This document shows positions 1 through 8,887 of a DNA stretch of 64,000 nucleotides, in pieces. This DNA is from Bacteroidaceae bacterium (lineage in GTDB: Bacteria > Bacteroidota > Bacteroidia > Bacteroidales > Bacteroidaceae): contig JAKSLJ010000006.1 of assembly GCA_024401275.1 (NCBI GenBank), forward strand, positions 49,276 through 113,275, read 5' to 3'. The stretch's first letter is position 1, and every line of letters starts with the position of its first letter. The position numbers and the translations under genes are program-made. Below the pieces are notes generated by a model that saw nothing but the letters and a program-made list of their open reading frames with translations, did no database searches and was not told the DNA's origin.

Positions 1-1054
1 AGCTTGTCTTCTGACCTGTGAGAACCTCTGTTTCCGTTGTCTTGATGACATCCTTTACCTGTGGCATGTTGTAGAAAGAATTGCGGAGTTGCTCGTTGAT
101 ACTTTCGTACATCCAGTACTTGCTCTGCTCATTGCGGCGGTAGTCGAAGTAGCCGTTTGCCTTTATGAAGTCGAAGTATTCGTAGATCATGTCGAAGACT
201 TCCTTGATGCCGTAGCCATAGAAACCGCTGTAGGTAAGCACTTTTGGCACCCAGCCGCTTTCGGAAGCTGGGAAGAAATGGAGGGCGTTGCGGAAATGGG
301 TTGCTGCCATCTGGCAAGCGTCAACATTGTCGCCGTCGCACTTGTTGACAACAATTCCGTCGGAAATCTCCATGATACCGCGCTTGATGCCTTGGAGCTC
401 GTCGCCAGTGCCTGCCACTTGAATGAGAAGGAAGAAGTCCACCATAGAGTGGCAAGCTGTTTCGCTCTGTCCAACGCCGACTGTTTCCACGAAGATTGTG
501 TCGAAACCGGCAGCTTCGCAGAGGATGATTGTCTCACGAGTCTTGCGTGCCACACCACCGAGCGAACCTGCCGATGGCGAAGGGCGAATGAAGGTGTTCT
601 CGCGAACGCATAGTTTCTCCATACGAGTCTTGTCGCCGAGAATACTGCCCTTTGAGCGCTCAGAGCTTGGGTCGATGGCAAGGACAGCGAGCTTGCCTCC
701 CTTGCGGTCGAGGACATGACAGCCGAACTCGTCGATGGAAGTACTCTTGCCAGCGCCAGGAACGCCGCTGATACCGATGCGGATGGAGTTTCCTGCGTAT
801 GGCAAGCACTTGGCAATGACCTCCTGAGCCTTTGCCTGATGCTCTGGAAGTACGCTTTCAACGAGCGTTACAGCCTGTGAAAGCACTGTGATATTGCCTT
901 TCAAGATGCCGTCAACCATCTCATCTACAGAGAGTTGCTTCGGGCGTTTGCGTATGCGTTTGAAATAAGGATTGACTATTGAAGGCTGTTCTACGCCAGC
1001 GTTTACAACAAGTCCTTTGTATTCGTCGCTATTTTCTGGGTGATGATGCATCAT
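1..1054 (-). CDS. meaB: MeaB/ArgK-family GTPase (3' end cut by window edge)
   Basis: G3E-type P-loop GTPase that, by family knowledge, loads and protects adenosylcobalamin-dependent methylmalonyl-CoA mutase in the cytoplasm. Reading down from the ATG at 1054 gives about 351 residues without a stop. The Walker A motif GVPGAGKS lies at residues 97-104, followed by a switch region ending DTIFVETVGVGQSE and the guanine-specificity motif NKCD. An alternative Met is the next codon. The family is usually 330-370 aa, so only the last few residues should be missing. It sits 42 bp downstream of the DUF1573 gene on the same strand and is probably co-transcribed. The mutase genes are not in the window. 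Confidence 0.93.
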   Translation of the reverse strand, partial: MMHHHPENSDEYKGLVVNAGVEQPSIVNPYFKRIRKRPKQLSVDEMVDGILKGNITVLSQAVTLVESVLPEHQAKAQEVIAKCLPYAGNSIRIGISGVPGAGKSTSIDEFGCHVLDRKGGKLAVLAIDPSSERSKGSILGDKTRMEKLCVRENTFIRPSPSAGSLGGVARKTRETIILCEAAGFDTIFVETVGVGQSETACHSMVDFFLLIQVAGTGDELQGIKRGIMEISDGIVVNKCDGDNVDACQMAATHFRNALHFFPASESGWVPKVLTYSGFYGYGIKEVFDMIYEYFDFIKANGYFDYRRNEQSKYWMYESINEQLRNSFYNMPQVKDVIKTTETEVLTGQKTS

Positions 1055-1096
1055 GGCATTTACAGATTTACGGATTTACAATTTACCATTTATGGC

Positions 1097-2221
1097 TTAC
1101 AATTTAAATTTTACGTCGATAACCGTCTTGCGGTTGTTCGGATCGTTTGTGAGAATAAGGATGCGAGGCTGTGTCTTCAAATCCTTCAGATTCTTCTTCA
1201 CGCCTTTTACTTTGAGAACAGTTGTCTCGCCTGGCTCAAGAGTGGTCTTGTTGAGAGTGATGTTGAGGCCAGGTGTGTATGACTGGATTGTGGAAATCTG
1301 GAGATTGGACTTTCCAGTGTTCATGAGTATTACATCGCCTTTCAGTGATTTGTTGAGCTCTATAATGTTAGACGAGAGGTCAAGGACTGGCAGACGATTA
1401 CGCTGAGATTCAGAGTATTGGATGGCAGGGAGCTTGATTGCTGATACAAGAATCTCACGCTCCTTAGAGTGAGTCTCGCCTGGGTTTGGATTGATTCCTA
1501 CCGTAAACTGATTCAGACCATAGCGCGGAAGCATGTTGGCATTGAGCGTGAATGTCATTACGCCTTGCTTGCCTGGCTGAATGGCATTTGGTGTTGTCTG
1601 GACTGTCATGTAATGAGGCAGGAAGATAATCTGTGGGCTGATAGGCTCTTGGCTCATGTTGGTGATGATAATCTTCTCTTGCAGTGATTCGCCACGGTAT
1701 GTGTCGGCAAATTCCACGTTGTCACGAGAGAGCTTCATCTTGCCCATGAGAATTGCTGCTTGATTGCCATCGCCAACGGTTGAGCCTCCTTGTTTTGCTG
1801 CGCTATAGGCTACCACATTTCCTTTCACGGTAAGGTAATAAGGCTTCTCGAATTGGTCACTTATGAGGGCGACATCTTTTTGGAAATGTCCAAGAGACTC
1901 TGCGTCATAGGTTACTTCCACGGTGAAATTTTCGCCCTTGCTGATGTTCTTCTTTGGGTAAGTTACCTTGGTGCAACCGCAGAAAGGCTTTGCCTGATTA
2001 AGAAAAAACTCAGAACCGCGGTTCTTCATCTTGAAAGTTGCGGTAACTGGCTGTTGGAAGGTTATGTCACCGAGATCAATGACATCAAACTCCGCATCGA
2101 TGTTTTGGGCGAAGACCCTCTCCGACTCCCCCACGAGGGGAGAGATCCATAGGGCTGTAAGGAGGAGTACAAGAAAGCTCCTCAAGCTCCCCGATGGGGA
2201 GATGTTAATAGTCTTATTCAT
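1097..2221 (-). CDS. DUF1573 domain secreted protein
   Basis: A 374-aa protein with an N-terminal export signal and a DUF1573 (Ig-like, ASH-type) domain at about residues 40-130, recognised from the pattern FxxxNxG followed by CGCTKVTYPK. The rest reads as further beta-sandwich repeats, with a second copy near residues 165-260. Family members are periplasmic or surface proteins of Bacteroidetes with no defined activity. It lies between the macroglobulin-like gene (60 bp upstream) and meaB (42 bp downstream), all on one strand, suggesting one transcript. The signal-peptide segment is odd: its DNA (about 2114-2190) contains two GC-rich palindromes that look like an intergenic repeat read as coding sequence. 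Confidence 0.85.
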   Translation of the reverse strand: MNKTINISPSGSLRSFLVLLLTALWISPLVGESERVFAQNIDAEFDVIDLGDITFQQPVTATFKMKNRGSEFFLNQAKPFCGCTKVTYPKKNISKGENFTVEVTYDAESLGHFQKDVALISDQFEKPYYLTVKGNVVAYSAAKQGGSTVGDGNQAAILMGKMKLSRDNVEFADTYRGESLQEKIIITNMSQEPISPQIIFLPHYMTVQTTPNAIQPGKQGVMTFTLNANMLPRYGLNQFTVGINPNPGETHSKEREILVSAIKLPAIQYSESQRNRLPVLDLSSNIIELNKSLKGDVILMNTGKSNLQISTIQSYTPGLNITLNKTTLEPGETTVLKVKGVKKNLKDLKTQPRILILTNDPNNRKTVIDVKFKL

Positions 2222-2292
2222 AAGGTTATAGTATGTTCAAAATATGTTTTCTGAATCTATTAAAGATTCCCCCTTTGGGGGTTAGGGGGTCA
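2105..2292. repeat. GC-rich palindromic repeats inside and between genes
   Basis: CTCCCCATCGGGGAG and a second C-run/G-run dyad (CTCCCCTCGTGGGGGAG on the minus strand) fall within codons for the signal peptide of the DUF1573 protein. A related unit, TTCCCCCTTTGGGGGTTAGG, lies at 2268-2287 and contributes the last codons and stop of the macroglobulin-like gene. A similar C/G-run element lies near 14870-14906. This is a family of short palindromes rather than a coding feature. Confidence 0.6.
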
Positions 2293-5200
2293 CATTAATG
2301 TTAATGGCACCTGTGCGACCGTAGAATTCTGGAGAGTAAGCGCACTGAACGGTGCAAGTGCCGCTCTGGTAGTCGCCAACGCGGTCGATGAAATATTCTG
2401 TTTCAAATGTGTGAGTGCCCTTGCGGAGCATGTCGCAGTAGTAGCAAGTGCGAGAGTCCTGAGGTGCCTCGTAATAGCCGCCGTTGCTCCAACGATAGCC
2501 GGAAGTCTGGCTGACAGGCTCAAGGCAAGCCGCGCGCTTGTCAACAATCTGCACAAAGTCGTAGTCGCGATCGGCAACAACTGTGATGCGAACCTTGACC
2601 TTTTCGCCAACTTTCAACGAAGTAGAAGCTGTGCCTTCTGGGCTGATGACCTCGCGAGTGATCTTCAGACCTTCTGAGAAGTCTGCGACATTTGTTGCTT
2701 TTTGCTTGAACTGAGCATAGACAGCGCCCCAAGAAACCTGGTCGTTTGTCTTTTCGAATTCTACGACAGGAATGATGTTCTTCTCAACATAGATGTCCTT
2801 TGAGTAGCCCTTGCCGTCAGCACCGAAGGCTGAGATGATGGCGTAGTCAGAAGCTGTCGCTTGAGACGCAGGGGCTTTTGTGGAGTTCTTGCCGTTTGTG
2901 CGAGCAGGAGAAACGAAGGCATAGACATTGTTCACTGTGTTGATAGGAGTGTCCCACATCTGGTTGCGCTTCTGCATGAGGAGCCAACGCTGGTACTCGG
3001 CAATTGTCTGCTGGTCGTTAGGCGTGATGGCCTTGAGAGCTTCGATGACCATTGTCTGTGTTGGCTGCTTGTAGTCGCGCCAAGAGTAACCGGCACGGCG
3101 AGTGTCGAAGTAACGGCCGTCGAGTTCCTTGTAAACAGAATATTCGTTGATGCTCTGGATAAATTCCTTTGCCATCTTTGTCTCGCCCATATAATGGAGT
3201 ACGATGGCGAGCTTTGCCTTCATGTAAAGCGAGTTCTTGCGTTCCTGCTTCTTGAGATACTTGATGACGAAATCGGCATCTTTCTTTTCTTCGCCAGCAA
3301 GTTTTTCGCCAGAGAGAGCCTTGAGATAGACATACTGAAGGGCGTAGCAATCATATATATAAGGTGTGATGCCGTTCTTTTCCTCCTTCTTCCACTCGAT
3401 GATTTCCTTATGAGCTTCTTTCTGGAGACAAGCCATCGCCTTCTTGAGCATGTCGCTTGTTGCCTGTTGCTTGCCAATCATGTTGTTGAGACGCACGAAG
3501 AGTTCGCAGATTTCCGATGTCATCCAGTAAGATGTTTGCATATCTGGACACCAGCTCCAGCCGCCATCGCTCTTCTGTTCGTCCTTGAGCTTCTTGATGA
3601 GTTGCTCCTGGTTGTAAGTGAGCTTGTTCTCGTCGTAGAAGTTTCGGAGCATCTGGATGCGCTCGGTCTCGTTCTTTGCGTCCATGACCCAAGGAGTCTC
3701 GTTGAGGAGGAGAGTCTTGAGCTCGGCGTTCTTTTCGAGAGGGGAAGCGGCGGTGTTGCCCGAAGCTGACGCTTCGCGCACAGGGGCTGTTTCGTTTTGA
3801 CGGAGGATGGTCTGCTTTGTCTTCTCCGGCATCGCCTTGAGGATGTTTGCGCCGAGAGCGTTTGCGTAGTAAGCGGCAGCCTTAGAGTAGATGGTAGTCT
3901 GGTCTTGGCTGTTCATGTAAGGGAGAGTCTCGAGCATAAGCCATGCAGGATTCTCTGTCCATTCTACGGTGAGCTTCTTGTCTGTAGCGTCGGCAGGGAA
4001 GAGGTCTGCAGTAGTGACAGTTTCCTTGCCTGGCTTTATCATTGTGATTGACTTGGTAGTCATCACAGGCTCTACATTATCTATAATAGCAAGGTAATGC
4101 TGCTCGCCGTCGGAATAGCCGTCAGCCTCAGTGAAGATCTTTACGATATAGAGAGGGAGGATGGCAGAAGCGGAGGTGTTGCCCGACGGAAAAGCGTCGG
4201 GAACAGTAGCTGCAAAGGCTTCTGGATTGAGATTGAAGTTTACGGCAGCCGTTTTGCCTGCTTCGAGAGTGTTGTTAGTGCTTTCTGTGTAGATAACTTT
4301 CTCGGTTTCTGGGTCAAGAATCTCAATGGTTGTCTTTGTGTTGAGAGTCTTTTCCGAGAGATTGCTGACTATGGAAGCGAGCACACCCTTGTCGCCCTTG
4401 CGGATGAAGCGAGGCATGTTAGGCGAAATCATCAACTGCTTTTGAGCGATAACTTCGTCCTGGAGCATGCCGTTGTTCATTTCCTTGTCGTGAGCAAGAG
4501 CACGGAACTTCCATGTTGTTGTGCTTTCTGGCAGAGTGAACTTGATGTTAACATCGCCGTTCTTGTCTGCCATGAGCTGTGGATAGAAGAAGGCTGTCTC
4601 GGCAAAGTTGCTGCGCATCTGTATAGGCTCTGTCGTAGTAGCATTCTCAGGAGTTACCTTTATGCCAGCAATCTTTCCTGCAACAGTGTTTTTCCTCAAT
4701 ACGCCGTAGCCAGCGACAACAACCTCCTCTAGTGCAGCATGGTCCTCTTCAAGAGTCACATTGAGTGTAGATATTCCAGCAGTGGAAAGGGTCTGAGACA
4801 TATAGCCGATATAAGAGACTATGATAGAAGCTCCCTTCTTGCTGAGCCTGATAGTATAGTTGCCGTCAATGTCTGTAACCACTGAGTTTTGTGTGTCCTG
4901 TTCCTTAACCAAGACACCGATAATCGGTTCGCCAGATTCGTCAACTATAGTTCCACTAACCTCCTGGGCAGCCACACTAACCTCAGAATTCTGTTTTGCC
5001 ACTGGTGCAGCAAATACAGGTTGCTCTTCCACAACATCATAAACTCTGGCACCACCAGCAGCTGCGTCAAGCAACACTGCCTTCGAGTAGTGGCGGTATT
5101 TTCCTTCATAGCTGAAAGGCCAGATGTAGAATTTGCTAAGGTCAGGTTCCTTGAAAGAAGCAATCTCATAATATCGATTGATTCTCAGCGAAGAAAATAT

Positions 5201-8137
5201 GGTATGGTTCGTGTTCCATTCTGCACTTGAATAACCTGTATTAATGCCAAGTTGCGTGTTCCATGCTGACGAAGCAATGGCATCAAGACTCTTGTCGTAG
5301 AGATTGGCAAGGAGTTGGTAATCGCCTGTTCCCTTGGTGCGAGGATTTGTAATGTTCAGCGTCCATTCTTCTTTCTGTCCAGGGATAAGCCTGTTGCGGA
5401 ATGTCTTCCAAGTAACATTAAGACTCTTTTCTGGTTCTGGCTGATAGAGGCAATACTGATGTGAATAAAGAGTGTCGTTCTTCACCCAAGCGTAAGAAAC
5501 GAGAATGTTCTTGCCCTTGACAGCCTTGAAATCCTTGCGAATAAGAGAGTTCGAAGCATGAAGAACAGTTGACTCCTTGTGCTTGCCGCCTTCGAAAACA
5601 TCATAGAATATCTCCACATCCTCAGTCGAAGTGCCGAACTGAAGTGTGATAACGTCATTCTCGTCCTTGAAATTCTGGTGAGTGATGTAATTCCAGTGTT
5701 TTGTGTATTCTACTGGAGTTTTGTCATCAAGTGAGAAGATGGTAAAGTTGACCGTGTCGTTTTCTACAATATCTTTATACGAAGCCTTGCCAATTATCTT
5801 GTGCTTGCCAGAAGGAAGAGTCTTTATAGCCTCGTTAACTTCCTTTACGGTAGAGTATTGCTTAGACTGATTGTCAATCTTGAATGCAAGCTTGGCTTCC
5901 TTCATGTCCTTTCCGGCACTGTTCTTGGCGGAAACGGAGAAACCAGAATTCTCATCATTGCGGAACTTGTCCTTAATGGAAATCTTGAACATCAGTGGCT
6001 TGTTGGAAGCGGTGAGGCTCTCTTCACCTTCACGAGTTTCGCCGGAGATGCTCGTAACGGCAGCTTCTATCTTATAATGATAGCAGATTATGTCGTTCTT
6101 ATCGTCTATCTTCTGGTCTTTTGGAATAGCGAGTGGTACAGTAGCTTCAAACTCACCCTTGTCGTTTGTCACCACGGTGTCTCTCTTTATGTCACCAATG
6201 CCGTAGCCTCTCCACCAACACCACCAAGGCAATTGGCGGTTTACGGTGTAGGCAACCTTTGCATTTGCCACTGGAACGCCGGCGTAAGTCTTAGCCACAC
6301 CAGTGACTTTGATGGTATCGCCAAGCTGGTATTCCTTCTCATATTTCTTGAAAGTGACTTCAAACGTAGGGCGTTTGTATTCCTCAACATTGAAATACAT
6401 TTCTGTTTCATCTTCTTCCCCCTCAACTTCAATGAGCCATTCGCCAGTGAGTCTGTCTGTCGGAAGAACGAAATCCGCAGTGGCTGTGCCGAAATCATCG
6501 GTTTTCACAGTCTTGCTTGCTATCTCTAGATAGTTGGCGTCTTTGAGTGTGAACTCTATCTCTTCGTTTGCCACGACATTGGTTTTGATGCCGTTTGTTA
6601 TCTTATGCGAGATGGCAGCCACATGAACTGTCTGACCAGGACGGTAGATGCCGCGGTCAAGGTACATGTTGATGTGATAATCTTCCTTTTCTGGAGTGTA
6701 GGAGCGGAATTCTTGTTCGTAGATTCTTGTATAAGGCATGCCGTTGTCCGTATCAGTATAAGCTACGATACCGCGGTAGCCGCTATCTTTAGTCTTGGCA
6801 TTCTTTACCTCATGGCCAGTCTTTGAATCAACGACAACAATTCTTTCCTTTCTGTCTGGCAGACCGAGACGAATAATCTTAAGGTCGCTGACGTAGAAAA
6901 GCGCGTAGTCAACAGTGCGGGTTGAAGATTTGTTTATCGCAAAATTGTCAGGATGTTTGTATGAAGGTTGATCCTTTTCGTCCTGAGACTCAAGTTTCAG
7001 CATATAGACACCGCACTTAAGAGCAGGGATTGTGATGCTGTCTTTTGCCTCAGTGTAATAGTTCTCAATGTTGAAGTTCTTGGCAATTTCTATCTGTCCT
7101 TTGTAGCCGTTGCCTGACTTTTCTGCATAATTCGAGAGCAGATTCTCGTAATATTTGTTGCGGTCGTTCTCAGGAATATCACGACCAGCCACATTAAGCG
7201 GAATGATGGTTAGCTTTGCTTTGCTGACGTTTTTTGACGTTGTCGGAAGAGTTGTTACTTTGTCTGAGCGTACAATGCTCGGGATAGAAAGAAAATTCAG
7301 CGAAGCTTGCTGTTCGTTCTTCTCAAAGTTTTCGAATATCGTAGCCTCCTTCGTTCCAGCCCATTGCTTGCGGTAAGTTTGCAAAAGCTGGTAGCGTTCA
7401 GCAGCAGAAATGTTAGAATTGCCTTTACAATACTGATAATACTGCTTTGCTAGTAGAGCGCCTTCTGGAAGATCCTTGTACTCTTCAATGTATGTAGGCA
7501 GGTTCTGGTTGCCTTTATTCACATTCCAATTCTGAGCCAAATAAGCGCAAGCGCGGCGGTTGCCATGTTCTTTGTAGTAGTTGAAGAGGCGTTCATGCTC
7601 GTAAGCTTCAATGCCTATCAGGGAGAGTATGTCGCGGTTGAATATCTCGGAACCTGAACCTTCCTTTATGATCATGGTCCAATCGTCAGTCTTTGTGTTG
7701 GCAAGAATGTCCATGTCGGCAAAGGCTTCCTCGAGATAATCTTTAGAAGTTTTGCTGTTTTTTATCTGCAAAGAATGAAAACCGCGTGAGATGGCGAGGT
7801 TAAGGATAGCGTAAGCCACCTTGTCCTTGCTCTTCATTTTCTCGGTTTTCTTCAGAAGGTTCTGGGTTGTTATTGCTGCAGAGTCAGGAGCCAGTTCATC
7901 CATAATCTCCACTTTCTTGAGTTCCGCCTTCAGCAAACTGGCATATGCTTTTTCGCTTTCCGACTTCTTTGAAATCTTGTCAAGAATCTTAAGGCAAGTT
8001 TGAGGAAGGTCCTTTGCCATAGCCTGGTCATGCTCCTTCCACAGCGACTCCAGCGACTGGGCGTTGCAGAAAATTGGCAGCATTGCAAGAACAACCGTTA
8101 TCAGGTGTGCGATGAATGATTTGTGATTCTTTGCCAT
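2282..8137 (-). CDS. Alpha-2-macroglobulin family protein without thioester, with SusC-like carboxypeptidase-regulatory insert
   Basis: A 1951-aa exported protein; the signal peptide ends near NAQS. The macroglobulin MG2 signature LDRGIYRPGQ is near residue 496. A carboxypeptidase-D-like regulatory domain runs from about 1060 to 1130 (GTIVDESGEPIIGVLVKEQD, DGNYTIRL), followed near 1140 by LEEVVVAGYG, the sequence usually seen before the plug of SusC-type TonB receptors. An A2M domain and an alpha/alpha-toroid follow (SDGGWSWCPDMQTSYWMT, about 1540). Where thioester members have CxEQ, this one reads LPYMNSQDQTT (about 1405), so the thioester is absent. Family members trap proteases at the envelope. 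It heads the operon with DUF1573 and meaB. Its final codons lie in a palindromic repeat. Confidence 0.92.
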   Translation of the reverse strand: MAKNHKSFIAHLITVVLAMLPIFCNAQSLESLWKEHDQAMAKDLPQTCLKILDKISKKSESEKAYASLLKAELKKVEIMDELAPDSAAITTQNLLKKTEKMKSKDKVAYAILNLAISRGFHSLQIKNSKTSKDYLEEAFADMDILANTKTDDWTMIIKEGSGSEIFNRDILSLIGIEAYEHERLFNYYKEHGNRRACAYLAQNWNVNKGNQNLPTYIEEYKDLPEGALLAKQYYQYCKGNSNISAAERYQLLQTYRKQWAGTKEATIFENFEKNEQQASLNFLSIPSIVRSDKVTTLPTTSKNVSKAKLTIIPLNVAGRDIPENDRNKYYENLLSNYAEKSGNGYKGQIEIAKNFNIENYYTEAKDSITIPALKCGVYMLKLESQDEKDQPSYKHPDNFAINKSSTRTVDYALFYVSDLKIIRLGLPDRKERIVVVDSKTGHEVKNAKTKDSGYRGIVAYTDTDNGMPYTRIYEQEFRSYTPEKEDYHINMYLDRGIYRPGQTVHVAAISHKITNGIKTNVVANEEIEFTLKDANYLEIASKTVKTDDFGTATADFVLPTDRLTGEWLIEVEGEEDETEMYFNVEEYKRPTFEVTFKKYEKEYQLGDTIKVTGVAKTYAGVPVANAKVAYTVNRQLPWWCWWRGYGIGDIKRDTVVTNDKGEFEATVPLAIPKDQKIDDKNDIICYHYKIEAAVTSISGETREGEESLTASNKPLMFKISIKDKFRNDENSGFSVSAKNSAGKDMKEAKLAFKIDNQSKQYSTVKEVNEAIKTLPSGKHKIIGKASYKDIVENDTVNFTIFSLDDKTPVEYTKHWNYITHQNFKDENDVITLQFGTSTEDVEIFYDVFEGGKHKESTVLHASNSLIRKDFKAVKGKNILVSYAWVKNDTLYSHQYCLYQPEPEKSLNVTWKTFRNRLIPGQKEEWTLNITNPRTKGTGDYQLLANLYDKSLDAIASSAWNTQLGINTGYSSAEWNTNHTIFSSLRINRYYEIASFKEPDLSKFYIWPFSYEGKYRHYSKAVLLDAAAGGARVYDVVEEQPVFAAPVAKQNSEVSVAAQEVSGTIVDESGEPIIGVLVKEQDTQNSVVTDIDGNYTIRLSKKGASIIVSYIGYMSQTLSTAGISTLNVTLEEDHAALEEVVVAGYGVLRKNTVAGKIAGIKVTPENATTTEPIQMRSNFAETAFFYPQLMADKNGDVNIKFTLPESTTTWKFRALAHDKEMNNGMLQDEVIAQKQLMISPNMPRFIRKGDKGVLASIVSNLSEKTLNTKTTIEILDPETEKVIYTESTNNTLEAGKTAAVNFNLNPEAFAATVPDAFPSGNTSASAILPLYIVKIFTEADGYSDGEQHYLAIIDNVEPVMTTKSITMIKPGKETVTTADLFPADATDKKLTVEWTENPAWLMLETLPYMNSQDQTTIYSKAAAYYANALGANILKAMPEKTKQTILRQNETAPVREASASGNTAASPLEKNAELKTLLLNETPWVMDAKNETERIQMLRNFYDENKLTYNQEQLIKKLKDEQKSDGGWSWCPDMQTSYWMTSEICELFVRLNNMIGKQQATSDMLKKAMACLQKEAHKEIIEWKKEEKNGITPYIYDCYALQYVYLKALSGEKLAGEEKKDADFVIKYLKKQERKNSLYMKAKLAIVLHYMGETKMAKEFIQSINEYSVYKELDGRYFDTRRAGYSWRDYKQPTQTMVIEALKAITPNDQQTIAEYQRWLLMQKRNQMWDTPINTVNNVYAFVSPARTNGKNSTKAPASQATASDYAIISAFGADGKGYSKDIYVEKNIIPVVEFEKTNDQVSWGAVYAQFKQKATNVADFSEGLKITREVISPEGTASTSLKVGEKVKVRITVVADRDYDFVQIVDKRAACLEPVSQTSGYRWSNGGYYEAPQDSRTCYYCDMLRKGTHTFETEYFIDRVGDYQSGTCTVQCAYSPEFYGRTGAININVTP

Positions 8138-8188
8138 TTTTGAGCTTTTTGTTTGCTAAAATAGGTGAAACAAGTACTTTTATCGGGG

Positions 8189-8222
8189 CAAAGTTATGAA
8201 AAAAAGAATGAATATCGTCCTA
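8189..8222 (-). promoter_or_regulatory. Promoter of the macroglobulin operon
   Basis: On the minus strand TAACTTTG (8196 down to 8189) is a good Bacteroidetes -7 box, about 50 bp before the ATG at 8137, leaving a short 5' UTR. No clean TTTG -33 box was picked out. Confidence 0.55.
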
Positions 8223-8349
8223 ATATAAAAGAAATTTTACATTATACTACTTCTTTTTAACATATATTATATGTTCGGGCGCGTAATAGGTTTGTGACTT
8301 TTGGTGTTCCTTCTTTGTTTTTTGGGGATTCCTTCTTTAGGCTTTCAAT

Positions 8350-8600
8350 GTGTAATTCCTGAAGTTTTGATCCGTTTTCCTTGGGATTTCAATTCGTTTT
8401 CCTTGGAGTCTTGATCCGTTTTACTTGGGGCTACGATTTGTAATCCTTGGCGGGACGTGTCATTTTCTTATAAGAAAAATAATTTTTTCTTACTAGAAAT
8501 TGTTTTGTTTCTTATAAGAAAATTTTTCATTTCTTGTAAGAAAATTAATCGTAATCCTTGGAGAAATGTTTTGTAATCCTTGGAGAAACATTTTGAAACT
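8350..8600. repeat. Degenerate tandem repeat plus TTTCTTATAAGAAA palindrome cluster
   Basis: This 750-bp gap (8138-8887) has no gene. From 8350 to 8460 four degenerate units of about 26 bp share a TTGATCCGTTTTCCTTGG-like core. They are followed by palindromes TTTTCTTATAAGAAAA (8463-8478), TTTCTTACTAGAAA (8486-8499), TTTCTTATAAGAAA (8508-8521) and TTTCTTGTAAGAAA (8530-8543), then two more TAATCCTTGGAGAAA units (to about 8590). Function unknown. Confidence 0.7.
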
Positions 8601-8753
8601 TTAGGAAATATGTGTTTTCTTTCTGTGGAAAAAATGGCAGAATAGGGCGGGGGAGTCTTACCTTTTTTACAGTAGAAAAAATAAGGAAAAGACATGTTGT
8701 TTGCCGTTAGTGAATGAAAATAAATCAAGAAATCATAACTAAAACCTTTTCAA

Positions 8754-8771
8754 ATGATACATTTGTATCAT
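8754..8771. promoter_or_regulatory. Perfect inverted repeat, likely operator of xylan cluster
   Basis: ATGATACA-TT-TGTATCAT is a perfect 8+2+8 dyad about 41 bp upstream of the -7 box of the esterase-transporter-xylanase cluster. Its position and symmetry fit an activator or repressor site; the regulator is not in the window. Confidence 0.5.
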
Positions 8772-8790
8772 ATAAATAATGTTTCCGTGC

Positions 8791-8819
8791 TTGATTATCG
8801 CATTTTTTTTGTAAATTTG
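8791..8819 (+). promoter_or_regulatory. Promoter of the xylan cluster
   Basis: TAAATTTG at 8812-8819 matches the Bacteroidetes -7 box. TTG at 8791 lies 18 bp upstream, within tolerance of the -33 box. The start codon is about 70 bp downstream. Confidence 0.6.
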
Positions 8820-8887
8820 CGCAAAATTATAATGGACTATTATTTCTTTGTGATTGAAATCTAATCCGAGAAAACAAATAACTTAAT

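Noticed and set aside
187-861. 224-aa minus ORF overlapping meaB
   Set aside because: Shadow frame of the MeaB gene, Ser/Ala-rich with no motif.
8350-8600. Possible CRISPR array in the repeat cluster
   Set aside because: Units are degenerate, contiguous and not separated by unique spacers; no cas genes in the window.
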